A DNA stretch of 64,000 bases. Source: Marinobacter salexigens (lineage in GTDB: Bacteria > Pseudomonadota > Gammaproteobacteria > Pseudomonadales > Oleiphilaceae). The DNA is taken from contig NZ_NIHC01000003.1 in NCBI RefSeq assembly GCF_002806945.1, positions 310,001 through 374,000 of the forward strand, given 5' to 3'. The notes below the pieces were generated by a model. It was not told where the DNA came from. It did not search any database and saw only the letters and a list, made by a program, of their open reading frames with translations. Positions 1 through 7,918 of this stretch are shown here, piece after piece. How positions within the stretch are numbered: position 1 is the stretch's first letter; each line of letters opens with the position of its first letter. The position numbers were made by a program, and so were the translations under genes.

Positions 1-454
1 TAAAGCCGCAGATAATTACACCGGTGACCGCCAGCAAACCTATCGCAGTCTGAAACTGCAGGGTATTACTGAAAGCCCGCTGAACCTGTGTATCACCTGT
101 AATCGCAGCCGGGGTGGCGCCCACGTGCTTGGGCGTAACTCGATTGTTGAAATGGATCTGTTCAGCACCTGCCTTGCAGTACAAAATCTGTGGCTGGCGG
201 CGCGGGCAGAAGGCATTGGTGTGGGTTGGGTCAGTATTATCGACCAAACCAAACTGGCCGGTATTCTGAACCTTCCGGAAGACGTGTACCCGCTGGCTTA
301 TTTGTGTCTGGGCTATGTCAGCGAGTTTTTGGATCAGCCCGAACTGGAAGCCAAAGGCTGGCGCTCGCGCTTGCCACTGGATGACCTGGTACACAGCAAT
401 AGCTGGGGTGTCGAATTGGCCGATGACGACTTGTTGGCGCAAATAAAGCGCTGA
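1..454 (+). CDS. bluB: 5,6-dimethylbenzimidazole synthase BluB, 5'-truncated by the window edge
   Basis: The reading frame is open from base 2 to a TGA at 452-454, giving about 150 C-terminal residues. BluB is a flavin-destructase in the nitroreductase fold that makes the lower ligand of vitamin B12 from FMNH2 and O2; the family is about 220 residues, so roughly 70 N-terminal residues lie outside the window. The segment ESPLNLCITCNRSRGGAHVL and the following GRNSIVEMDLFSTCLAVQNLWLAARAEG-type stretch are typical of BluB rather than general nitroreductases. cobS, another gene of lower-ligand assembly, lies about 750 bp downstream on the opposite strand, which supports a cobalamin locus. Identification is by motif recognition only. 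Confidence 0.88.
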   Translation, partial: KAADNYTGDRQQTYRSLKLQGITESPLNLCITCNRSRGGAHVLGRNSIVEMDLFSTCLAVQNLWLAARAEGIGVGWVSIIDQTKLAGILNLPEDVYPLAYLCLGYVSEFLDQPELEAKGWRSRLPLDDLVHSNSWGVELADDDLLAQIKR

Positions 455-512
455 GCAAACGCTCCTGTTCACTATCCCTGACAGTCTACCTACACTCAAA
501 CGACGGCATATT

Positions 513-1178
513 ATGGGTTTTTCAAAGATTCACGAACGTGCCATTGCGCGGAAAGGCGGCGTCGAAGAGCTGAACGCCCTGCTGCCAAAATCGCCGCCAG
601 CCACGGCGCTGGAGGCGCGAACGGACGACCGCTACCTCTCGGAAATAACCCGGTGCGTGTTCAAGGCCGGCTTTGTGTGGCGAGTGATAGACAACAAATG
701 GCCGGGTTTTGAAGAGGCGTTCCACGGGTTTGTGCCCGCCTACTGGCAACAGGTGCCGCCGGAGGTTTTGGAGGCGCTGGCCCAGGATGAGCGTATTGTG
801 AGAAATATGCAGAAGATCCGTACCGTACCAGAAAACGCCCGTATGATTATGGATGCGGCACGAGAACACGGCAGCTTTGGAGCCTTTCTGCAGCAGTGGC
901 CATCGGAAGAGCAGGTGGGATTGTTGCTGTGGCTAAAGCGCAATGGCTCCCGCTTGGGCGGCAACAGTGCACAGTACTTTTTGCGCATGGTTGGCTGGGA
1001 TGGTTTTATCCTGTCCCGTGATGTTGTTAGCGGCCTGCGCCACGCGAACCTTCTGGACGCTTCGCCAACGAGCAAGAAAGGGTTGCAGCAAGCGCAGGCG
1101 GCGTTTACCCGGTGGCATCAGGAAACCGGTCTGCCCTACAGCCATTTGTCGCGCATACTGTCGTATTCCATGGATTAA
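513..1178 (+). CDS. DNA-3-methyladenine glycosylase I-like protein
   Basis: The 221-residue protein resembles the Tag/COG2818 family of helix-hairpin-helix glycosylases that remove 3-methyladenine from alkylated DNA. The segment FKAGFVWRVIDNKWPGFEEA corresponds to the Tag region with the base-pocket aromatic residues, and the C-terminal half is helical with a WHQETGLPYSHLSRIL tail. The cysteine/histidine zinc-binding N-terminus of E. coli Tag is not evident, so this belongs to the divergent Tag-like subgroup and its activity is uncertain. The ATG at 513 lacks a strong Shine-Dalgarno sequence. The gene lies 58 bp after bluB and converges on cobS with a 20-bp gap. The neighbouring B12 genes suggest no functional link. 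Confidence 0.75.
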   Translation: MGFSKIHERAIARKGGVEELNALLPKSPPATALEARTDDRYLSEITRCVFKAGFVWRVIDNKWPGFEEAFHGFVPAYWQQVPPEVLEALAQDERIVRNMQKIRTVPENARMIMDAAREHGSFGAFLQQWPSEEQVGLLLWLKRNGSRLGGNSAQYFLRMVGWDGFILSRDVVSGLRHANLLDASPTSKKGLQQAQAAFTRWHQETGLPYSHLSRILSYSMD

Positions 1179-1198
1179 GGGAGTGGCCAGACGGGGCA

Positions 1199-1963
1199 CT
1201 AGAGTCCAAGCAAAAGTACCAACTCACAAAGCACCACACTGGCCCCCAGTGCATCACCGGTATAGCCGCCCAACTGCCGCTGCAGATACCAGCCCCAAAG
1301 CAGAGCCACGGTAATAACTGCGATGAGTGCTGCTAGCCACAGCCCCGGCAACCACAGGCTGAAAACCAGTGCGACCAGTGCAGTAAACACGCAGCTGACC
1401 AACAAACGGTTGCGTGAGAAGCCTTCAGCCACCGGTTTACTTTTACTTGTATCCCGGTCGCTTACATAGGGCAGAAATCCCATTATCAGCAAGGGCGTTA
1501 GTCTGCTGATTGCAGGCGTGAGCAGCAACGCCAGCCAGATACTTTGGGCGTCCATTAGCAGCGCAGCTTTCAGGCCCAGAGCCATCACCAAAGCCACGGT
1601 ACCGTAAGTGCCGATTCGGCTGTCTTTCATGATCTCGAGGCGCTTCTCAACGGTATAGCCACCACCCAAAGCATCCACGCTGTCGGCCAGGCCGTCTTCA
1701 TGGAAGGCGCCCGTAATAAACAGGTGGAAGCACAGCACCAGCAGCACAGACACCGGCGGGCCCCAAGCCAGGCTAAGAAGGCCGAACAGCCCAGCATAGA
1801 GTGTGCCTAGCAGCAGACCTGCCAGTGGAAAATACATGCTGCACTGGTTCATCAGTTTCTGGGAATAGTCGATGCGTACAAGCATGGGAATGCGGGTGAG
1901 AAAGCCGATGGCTAACCAGAAGGCCTGCCATTCATTGGAAAGCAGATTTTTTTTGATGGGCAT
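1199..1963 (-). CDS. cobS: Adenosylcobinamide-GDP ribazoletransferase CobS
   Basis: CobS is the inner-membrane cobalamin-5'-phosphate synthase that joins adenosylcobinamide-GDP to alpha-ribazole (phosphate), the last step of nucleotide loop assembly. The 254-residue protein has the family length, several hydrophobic membrane segments, and the diagnostic motif FHEDGLADSVDALGGG at about residues 88-103, whose acidic residues bind metal. It lies close to bluB, which makes the base used in alpha-ribazole, so both belong to lower-ligand assembly. The other genes of the pathway (cobU, cobT, cobC) are not in the window and may lie to the left. The ATG at 1963 has only a weak ribosome-binding site. 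Confidence 0.93.
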   Translation of the reverse strand: MPIKKNLLSNEWQAFWLAIGFLTRIPMLVRIDYSQKLMNQCSMYFPLAGLLLGTLYAGLFGLLSLAWGPPVSVLLVLCFHLFITGAFHEDGLADSVDALGGGYTVEKRLEIMKDSRIGTYGTVALVMALGLKAALLMDAQSIWLALLLTPAISRLTPLLIMGFLPYVSDRDTSKSKPVAEGFSRNRLLVSCVFTALVALVFSLWLPGLWLAALIAVITVALLWGWYLQRQLGGYTGDALGASVVLCELVLLLGL

Positions 1964-1992
1964 GTGCGACTCGGTTCAGCAGAGGGTGTTCC

Positions 1993-2105
1993 CTCGAGCA
2001 GTGAAATGCCGGCTATCGGGAGTTTCGGGAAGGTACCATGGATCCGGATATTTTTCCTGATGTGAGGCCCTCCCCGGCCGGTAGGCCAAGGAGGTTTGTT
2101 TTATT
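1993..2105 (+). other. cobS-peroxiredoxin intergenic region with terminator-like hairpin in the + direction
   Basis: Between the start of cobS (1963) and the end of the peroxiredoxin gene (2128), both on the minus strand, is a hairpin at 2069-2094: CCTCC and GGCC pair with GGCC and GGAGG around a small loop. It is followed on the plus strand by the T-rich run TTTGTTTTATT at 2095-2105. This has the form of a rho-independent terminator, but only for plus-strand transcription, and no plus-strand gene is visible upstream. On the minus strand no U-tract follows the stem. Confidence 0.35.
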
Positions 2106-2127
2106 GCTGCGATTGTTTAAGCGGCGC

Positions 2128-2781
2128 TTAAAGCTGCTTTGTGCAGTAGTAGAAATCTACACAGTCGTATTCGTCAGAGTTCATGCGCTCTTCAGCACCC
2201 TCTGCTGTGGCCGCAGGTGGCACAATAACGCGTTCACCTGGCTGCCAGCCTTCGGGTGTTGCTACGCCATGCTCATCACTGGTCTGCAGAGCATCCAGTA
2301 GACGCAGAAACTCCGGAATGGAGCGGCCGTTGCTCATGGGGTAGTACACCATCGCCCGCAGCACACCATTCGGGTCGATCATGAAGGTTGCACGTACCGC
2401 TGAGGTGTCTGCAGCACCCGGATGAATCATGCCGTAAGCGCGGGCAACATCCATTTTAAGGTCGGCGATGATCGGGAAGGGTATCTCGACGCCAAACTTC
2501 TCCTTGATGTTACGCATCCACGCAATGTGTGAGTGGTGGCTGTCGATAGACAGGCCCAGCAGTTCACAGTTGCGCTTGTTGAATTCCGGCGCCATCTTGG
2601 CGAAGGCCATGAATTCAGTGGTACAAACCGGTGTAAAGTCAGCCGGGTGCGAGAACAATACCAGCCACTTACCTTTGTAGCTGTCCAGAGTTCTCACGCC
2701 GTCTGTAGTGGGGGCATTGAAGTCGGGAGCGCGCTCGTTCAAGCGTGGCAGGCCGTATACAGGGTTATCAGATTGTTCCAT
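2128..2781 (-). CDS. Peroxiredoxin, AhpC/TSA family of the Prx6 type
   Basis: The 217-residue thioredoxin-fold peroxidase reduces hydrogen peroxide and organic peroxides through a peroxidatic cysteine. The active-site motif HPADFTPVCTTEF is present, with the cysteine at residue 53. The length and extended C-terminal domain fit the Prx6 (1-Cys) group. The C-terminus carries two more cysteines in a YDCVDFYYCTKQL tail and there is one near residue 72, so a resolving cysteine is possible and a strict 1-Cys mechanism should not be assumed. The ATG at 2781 has a good GAGGAG ribosome-binding site. It is transcribed divergently from the diguanylate cyclase at 2977; the gap contains an inverted repeat described separately. 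Confidence 0.92.
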   Translation of the reverse strand: MEQSDNPVYGLPRLNERAPDFNAPTTDGVRTLDSYKGKWLVLFSHPADFTPVCTTEFMAFAKMAPEFNKRNCELLGLSIDSHHSHIAWMRNIKEKFGVEIPFPIIADLKMDVARAYGMIHPGAADTSAVRATFMIDPNGVLRAMVYYPMSNGRSIPEFLRLLDALQTSDEHGVATPEGWQPGERVIVPPAATAEGAEERMNSDEYDCVDFYYCTKQL

Positions 2782-2814
2782 GGTAAGACTCCTCGGTCGT
2801 TGGTGTTGTATCCA

Positions 2815-2867
2815 CTATAGCCCAATGATGGATTTATGGAATAAGGATATTCCAATGGGTGCTATAG
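2815..2867. promoter_or_regulatory. Nested inverted repeat in the peroxiredoxin promoter region
   Basis: Two CTATAG hexamers (2815-2820 and 2862-2867) continue inward as CCCAAT and ATGGGT, forming an imperfect outer inverted repeat. Inside it lies a second one, GGAAT at 2838-2842 and ATTCC at 2849-2853. On the minus strand the left arm overlaps a good -10 (TATAGT) but the -35 is poor, as expected of an activator-dependent promoter. An OxyR- or LysR-type peroxide regulator is a reasonable guess from the gene, but the sequence does not identify the protein. Confidence 0.4.
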
Positions 2868-2976
2868 AAGGTTTTTATCAACCGCCCTTGAGCCGCTGAT
2901 TGGAGATAGCCCTGCATGATCCTGTGAACTACACTTTTGAAATGATGCGAATTCGCGGTTAGTAAATGAGTGATTC

Positions 2977-4485
2977 ATGACAGGACAGTCTGACCAGCAC
3001 CTCTGGCGCACTAATACGGACCCGTCGCTTCGCAGACTGGTTTCGGCTATTCCCGATGTGCTCAGCACTTATTGGCTTAGTGCCGATGGTGAGTCTCACC
3101 GGTTTTTGTTTATCAGCGAACGTGTGCTGGATGTTTTTGGTATTGCTCCGGAGGTACTGCGGGAAAATGCGGATGCGTTGTTTTCTGCGCTACATCCAGA
3201 GGATATAACCGGTGTTAAGGCGAGCATCGCAGAGTCTGCTGCGGCCCTCACCCCATGGAACCATCAGGCCCGCGTGAAAGTGCAAGCCGGGCACTACGAA
3301 TGGTTTGAGGTTCACTCAACGCCCGAGCGCCTGGCGGATGGCAGCACCATCTGGTTTGGCCAGTTCCATAATATTCAACACTACAAAGAGCTCGAGCATT
3401 CACTGAGGGCCCGCGAGGCGGAGTCGGCTTTTCAGGCTGATTTTCAGAAGCTGATATCCAGGTTGTCGAGCCGGTTCATTAATCATGGCTTTGGCACCAT
3501 TGATCAGTGCATTAATGAGCTGCTGAGAGCCATCGGTAGTTTTTTCGAGGTAGACCGGGCCTACCTGTACGAGTTTTCGCAGGAGTACCGTGTTATGGAG
3601 AACACCCACGAATGGTGCTCTTCCGGTGTGCAGCCTCTCATCGATGGTCAGCGTAATGTGCCAACTGACGACTTTGAATGGTGGCAATGCAAGATCGACG
3701 GGATGGTCAGTGGCAACCAGGCTGTTTTTGTTGAGGAGATTGAGCAGATACCACCTGGGCCCGAGCGTACCATGCTGAAAGAACAGGGTGTCTGTTCAAT
3801 GTTCTGTGTGCCGGTTCGGGTCGGGGGCGTGGTTGCCGGTTTTTTTGGCGTGGACTCCATGCGCAAACGTGTTTGGCGCGAGGATCAGGCAGATCTCCTG
3901 ATTATTGTATCCGGTTTGCTCTCCGGGGCACTTGAGCGCAACCGGCTTGAGAATGAGCTGCTGAATCAATCTATCCGTGACCCCCTGACAGCTCTGCATA
4001 ACCGTCGATATCTGATACCGAGGCTGAATGAAATGTTAAGCCGCTCCATTCGTTACGGAGAGCACTTCACGCTGGCCATGTTCGATCTGGACCGATTCAA
4101 GCGTATTAATGATTCTACGGGCCACCTGGGTGGGGATGTTTGTTTGCGTATGTTTGCCGAGATTCTTCTGGAGCAAACCCGGGAGGCGGATGTAGTAGCG
4201 CGATTTGGTGGCGAGGAATTTGTGGTTGCGTTCAGTGGCATAAGCCCTGCGGATGTGCGCCGCTCGGTGAGCCGTATTATCCTTGCAGTGCGCAACCACG
4301 ACTTTGTTTTTGAGGGCGAAACGGTACCGCTGACGGTGAGCGCGGGTGTTGCTGGCATCGGTGATCTGGCAGCGGCGCCCTCTTCGCCTGACCCGATTAT
4401 CGGGCTGGCAGACGACAGGCTGTACGCCGCCAAGCAGGCAGGTCGCGACTGCTTTGTTGATGCATCAGGGGTATCGCGTCTATAA
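2977..4485 (+). CDS. Diguanylate cyclase with PAS-like, GAF and GGDEF domains
   Basis: The 502-residue protein makes cyclic di-GMP from two GTP. A PAS/PAC-like sensor occupies about residues 25-145, followed by a GAF-like domain at about 165-315 and a C-terminal GGDEF domain at about 330-495. The active-site loop reads RFGGEEFVV. It is preceded by READ exactly five residues before GGEEF, which is the RxxD inhibitory site for product feedback. No signal peptide or clear membrane segment was seen, so it is probably cytosolic with a soluble ligand-responsive input. It is divergent from the peroxiredoxin gene. The signal is unknown. Confidence 0.92.
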   Translation: MTGQSDQHLWRTNTDPSLRRLVSAIPDVLSTYWLSADGESHRFLFISERVLDVFGIAPEVLRENADALFSALHPEDITGVKASIAESAAALTPWNHQARVKVQAGHYEWFEVHSTPERLADGSTIWFGQFHNIQHYKELEHSLRAREAESAFQADFQKLISRLSSRFINHGFGTIDQCINELLRAIGSFFEVDRAYLYEFSQEYRVMENTHEWCSSGVQPLIDGQRNVPTDDFEWWQCKIDGMVSGNQAVFVEEIEQIPPGPERTMLKEQGVCSMFCVPVRVGGVVAGFFGVDSMRKRVWREDQADLLIIVSGLLSGALERNRLENELLNQSIRDPLTALHNRRYLIPRLNEMLSRSIRYGEHFTLAMFDLDRFKRINDSTGHLGGDVCLRMFAEILLEQTREADVVARFGGEEFVVAFSGISPADVRRSVSRIILAVRNHDFVFEGETVPLTVSAGVAGIGDLAAAPSSPDPIIGLADDRLYAAKQAGRDCFVDASGVSRL

Positions 4486-4504
4486 GAAAAGAGAATTTCA
4501 CCTT

Positions 4505-4523
4505 ATATTCCGTTTTGGTATAT
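4505..4523. promoter_or_regulatory. Operator-like palindrome upstream of the MBL-fold/SulP operon
   Basis: ATATTCC at 4505-4511 and GGTATAT at 4517-4523 form an imperfect inverted repeat (6 of 7 paired) around GTTTT. It lies 47 bp before the proposed start codon, within AT-rich DNA where the promoter should be. In other proteobacteria, operons of this MBL-fold/transporter type are repressed by ArsR-family persulfide sensors (BigR/SqrR) that bind AT-rich palindromes. That regulator is not encoded nearby, so the assignment is inference. Confidence 0.35.
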
Positions 4524-4569
4524 CCTTAGAATCATAATCTGAGATTCCACCCTAGCGGAGGTGAATGCT

Positions 4570-5436
4570 GTGAGTAATCCGATCGTTCAACATTTTTTTG
4601 ATGAGCCCACCAATACCTTCAGCTATGTGGTGCGTGACCCCGCTAGCCAAGCCTGCGCCATTGTTGATTCTGTGCTGGATTTTGACTACGCCTCAGGCAC
4701 CACCGATGTGCGCTCTGCCGACGAGATTATTGAATACGTGCGCTCAAATGACTTGACGGTTGAGTGGATTCTGGAAACCCACGTTCATGCAGACCACCTG
4801 TCTGCTGCGCCTTATCTGCACGAAAAGCTCGGTGGGAAAACCGGTATTGGCGTCCATATACGGGATGTTCAGGAAATTTTTGGCAAGGCTTTCAATGCCG
4901 GTACAGAGTTTGCCCGTGATGGCAGCCAGTTTGACCGCCTTTTTCGGGAAGGTGACACCTTTACCATTGGCGGCCTCGAATGCCGCGTAATGCACACTCC
5001 GGGCCACACGCCCGCTTGCCTGACCTACGTAATCGGCGATGCAGCCTTTGTGGGTGATACTCTGTTCATGCCGGACTATGGAACCGCGCGCTGTGATTTC
5101 CCGGGCGGCGATGCCCGTGTACTTTACCAGTCCATCCGCAAGGTGCTGTCTCTGCCTGCACAAACCCGTATTTTCCTGTGCCACGACTACAAGGCCCCAG
5201 GCCGGGATGAGTATGTACACCAGACAACCGTGGCAGAGCAGCGTGAGGCTAATATTCATGTGCACGATGGGGTCAGCGAAGATGAGTTCGTAAAAATGCG
5301 CACCGAGCGCGACGCAACCCTCGATATGCCACGGCTGATTTTGCCCTCTGTGCAGGTGAATATGCGGGCTGGGGAAATGCCGCCGGCAGAAGATAATGGC
5401 CAGGTGTACCTCAAAATCCCGGTCAATTTATTCTGA
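4570..5436 (+). CDS. MBL-fold hydrolase, persulfide dioxygenase/ETHE1-like (Blh type)
   Basis: This 288-residue metallo-beta-lactamase-fold protein has the metal-binding motif THVHADH at about residues 70-76, a later histidine in MHTPGHTPACLTYV, an aspartate in FVGDTLFMPDYG, and a terminal histidine in FLCHDYK. The arrangement fits the ETHE1/Blh group, which oxidises glutathione persulfide or detoxifies sulfide. The GTG at 4570 is preferred because GGAGG at 4557-4561 lies eight bases upstream; an in-frame GTG at 4561 overlaps that ribosome-binding site. A SulP-family transporter follows after 7 bp, a pairing known from sulfide/persulfide-responsive operons. The exact substrate is inferred. 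Confidence 0.85.
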   Translation: MSNPIVQHFFDEPTNTFSYVVRDPASQACAIVDSVLDFDYASGTTDVRSADEIIEYVRSNDLTVEWILETHVHADHLSAAPYLHEKLGGKTGIGVHIRDVQEIFGKAFNAGTEFARDGSQFDRLFREGDTFTIGGLECRVMHTPGHTPACLTYVIGDAAFVGDTLFMPDYGTARCDFPGGDARVLYQSIRKVLSLPAQTRIFLCHDYKAPGRDEYVHQTTVAEQREANIHVHDGVSEDEFVKMRTERDATLDMPRLILPSVQVNMRAGEMPPAEDNGQVYLKIPVNLF

Positions 5437-5443
5437 GCGCCGG

Positions 5444-7171
5444 ATGAACCTTAAACGCTATTTGCCCATTCTTCAGTGGGCGCCTGATTACGATCGCAGC
5501 CAAGCCACCAGCGATATGGTGGCTGCTGTTATCGTAACCGTAATGCTGATTCCCCAGTCCCTGGCTTATGCCCTGCTGGCCGGTTTGCCTGCGCACATAG
5601 GCTTGTATGCCAGTATTCTGCCCTTGGCGCTCTATGCTATCTTTGGCACAAGCCGCACGCTTTCAGTGGGCCCCGTGGCAGTGGTCTCCCTGATGACCGC
5701 TGCGGCACTGGCACCTCTGGCAGAAGCCGGAAGCCCGGAGTATGTTGCCGGCGCCGTCCTGCTGGCAGTTATCTCGGGGCTTATGCTGACCCTGATGGGC
5801 ATGCTGAGATTAGGGTTTCTCGCCAATTTTCTCAGCCATCCGGTAATCTCCGGTTTTATTTCTGCCTCCGGCATTGTAATAGCGGCCAGTCAGCTCAAAC
5901 ACATTTTTGGCGTACAGGCATCTGGCCAGAACCTTCTTACAATTGGACAGTCACTGATTCAGTCGATAGGGGACGCCAATCTGCCGACTGTGTTGATTGG
6001 TACCGGCGCTCTGCTGTTTTTGATGTTCGCCCGGAGCCAGTTGAAACCCCTTCTGATTCGTGCAGGCGTGAACGCTCGTTCCGCCGATATCCTTACGAAA
6101 ACAGCACCGATTCTTGCGGTGCTGGTCACTACGCTGGTTGCCTGGCAGCTCAGGCTCGATACTCAAGGCGTTCGGTTGGTCGGAGTGGTTCCTTCGGGGC
6201 TTCCGGATCTGACGATGCCGTCGATGGATTGGGGGCTCTGGCAGCAGTTGGCGCTTAGTGCATTGTTGATCAGCATAGTGGGTTTTGTGGAATCGGTTTC
6301 CGTGGGTCAGACATTGGCGGCCAAGCGACGCCAGCGGATCGACCCAGATCAGGAGCTGATTGGCCTGGGAGCCGCTAACCTTGGCGCAGGCTTTTCCGGA
6401 GGCATGCCTGTTACGGGTGGTTTCTCCCGCTCTGTTGTCAATTTTGATGCAGGCGCTGAAACGCCGGCGGCCGGCGCCTACGCCGCCGCCGGTATTGCCC
6501 TTGCAACCCTGTTCTTGACGCCCGCGATTGCATACTTGCCACAGGCCACGCTTGCCGCGACCATTATTGTGGCCGTTTTTACGCTGATCGATTTGCCGGC
6601 ACTGAAGCGTACCTGGCGCTATTCCAAAGCCGATTTCGGAGCCATGCTAGCAACCATCCTGCTTACTCTTGCCCATAGTGTCGAGGCAGGGATCACTGCA
6701 GGAGTCGTGCTGTCTATGGGGCTATTTCTTTACCGAACCAGTCGCCCCCACAGCGCCGTTGTTGGCCGGGTTCCAGGTACGGAGCATTTTCGGAATGTAC
6801 TCCGGCATGATGTGGAGCTGTGCCCGGCGGTTACATTTTTGCGGGTGGATGAGAGCCTGTATTTTGCCAACGCCCGTTTTCTGGAAGAAACGGTGATGGC
6901 CTTGGCTACTCGCAAGCCGGAACTGAAAGACCTGGTGCTGGTGTGCCCGGCGGTCAACCACATAGACGCTTCTGCATTGGAAAGCCTGGAGGCGATAAAT
7001 GAGCGCCTTAAGGATGCAGGAGTGCGCTTCCACCTTTCTGAAGTGAAAGGGCCGGTAATGGATCGCCTGAAGGGCACAGAGCTGCTCTCCCATCTGGGTG
7101 GTCAGATATACCTCAGTACCTTCGAGGCTTGGCAGACCCTGACCAATAACTGCGTTAAATCTGCGGCCTGA
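5444..7171 (+). CDS. SulP-family anion transporter with STAS domain
   Basis: The 575-residue inner-membrane protein has the SulP architecture: about a dozen hydrophobic segments through residue 420, then a cytosolic STAS domain (about 440-560) containing VNHIDASALESLEAINERL. The early segment AVIVTVMLIPQSLAYALLAG is typical of SulP transmembrane segment 1. The family carries sulfate, bicarbonate or other anions coupled to Na+ or H+. The ATG at 5444, seven bases after the upstream stop, is preferred over an in-frame ATG at 5396 inside the MBL gene, because MNLKRYLPILQWAPDY is the usual SulP N-terminus. The operon partner suggests sulfate or sulfite movement linked to sulfide oxidation (inference). 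Confidence 0.92.
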   Translation: MNLKRYLPILQWAPDYDRSQATSDMVAAVIVTVMLIPQSLAYALLAGLPAHIGLYASILPLALYAIFGTSRTLSVGPVAVVSLMTAAALAPLAEAGSPEYVAGAVLLAVISGLMLTLMGMLRLGFLANFLSHPVISGFISASGIVIAASQLKHIFGVQASGQNLLTIGQSLIQSIGDANLPTVLIGTGALLFLMFARSQLKPLLIRAGVNARSADILTKTAPILAVLVTTLVAWQLRLDTQGVRLVGVVPSGLPDLTMPSMDWGLWQQLALSALLISIVGFVESVSVGQTLAAKRRQRIDPDQELIGLGAANLGAGFSGGMPVTGGFSRSVVNFDAGAETPAAGAYAAAGIALATLFLTPAIAYLPQATLAATIIVAVFTLIDLPALKRTWRYSKADFGAMLATILLTLAHSVEAGITAGVVLSMGLFLYRTSRPHSAVVGRVPGTEHFRNVLRHDVELCPAVTFLRVDESLYFANARFLEETVMALATRKPELKDLVLVCPAVNHIDASALESLEAINERLKDAGVRFHLSEVKGPVMDRLKGTELLSHLGGQIYLSTFEAWQTLTNNCVKSAA

Positions 7172-7249
7172 TCATCCGGATTGGTGGCTGCAGGGTTGTT
7201 ATAGCCGTTACTATTAGGCATCTTCCGAGTTTTGCAGGCGTGTTTTATT

Positions 7250-7909
7250 ATGGGGATGACTGACAACCTGTTACCAGCCTGGCAGTGGTTTGTGGCGCTG
7301 GCTTTGTTTCTGCTGATACTGGTACAGGCAGCTCGAACAGTGCGCTGGGGGAAACTGCGCACCGATAATGCGTTGCAGCACTCGTTTTTTGGCGCAGCTG
7401 TTGTGTTGGGTTTCATCTGGCAATTGCGTGCCGGCATTTACCCGGGCCTTGCCATTCACATATTTGGAATTACTGCTGTTACCTTGATGTTGGGCTGGGG
7501 ATTAGCGGTATTTTCTGGGCTGATGGCCTTGGTGCTTACAGTAATGACCGGCCGTGAGCCGATCACTATGTTTGCTGTAAACGGGCTGGTAACTGTGATG
7601 GTTCCGGCTCTTGTTACTCACGGCATAATGCTTTGGGAAAGGCACCGGGATTTCAGCAACTTCTTCGCTTATATTTTCTTTTGCGGTTTTTTTGGGGCAG
7701 GTATTTCAGTCGCTGTGGCGGGGCTGTTGATGTGCTTGATGCTCTGGCTTAGTGGGGCTTATGAGTTCTCAGAACTGGTGCACGACTACTTGCGATACCT
7801 TCCGCTCTTTATGCTGCCGGAGGGCTTTGTGAACGGCGTCTGTGTGACAGGCATGATGGTGTTTCACCCAGAGCGGCTGACCACCTTGGATCAGCGACGA
7901 TACCGGTAG
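7250..7909 (+). CDS. CbiM-like energy-coupling-factor membrane protein (orphan)
   Basis: This membrane protein of about 219 residues resembles the CbiM/ECF substrate-specific component family. It has the segment GLAIHIFGITAVTLMLGWGLAVFSG and a histidine-containing LVTHGIMLWERH stretch. CbiM proteins normally capture Co2+ or Ni2+ through an N-terminal Met-His motif, with CbiN, CbiQ and CbiO partners. Here the N-terminus lacks the MHI motif and no partner genes are adjacent, so metal transport is not established. Possible starts are ATG at 7250 or 7256; neither has a strong ribosome-binding site and a TTG at 7232 is less likely. It follows the SulP gene by 78 bp and converges on the next gene with a 9-bp gap. 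Confidence 0.72.
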   Translation: MGMTDNLLPAWQWFVALALFLLILVQAARTVRWGKLRTDNALQHSFFGAAVVLGFIWQLRAGIYPGLAIHIFGITAVTLMLGWGLAVFSGLMALVLTVMTGREPITMFAVNGLVTVMVPALVTHGIMLWERHRDFSNFFAYIFFCGFFGAGISVAVAGLLMCLMLWLSGAYEFSELVHDYLRYLPLFMLPEGFVNGVCVTGMMVFHPERLTTLDQRRYR

Positions 7910-7918
7910 AGGTTCTTG

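Noticed and set aside
1993..2045. CTCGAG, GGTACC, CCATGG and GGATCC within about 55 bp, resembling a cloning polylinker
   Set aside because: The sites are separated by ordinary sequence and flanked by normal genes on both sides. There is no vector-like sequence, so this is probably coincidence.
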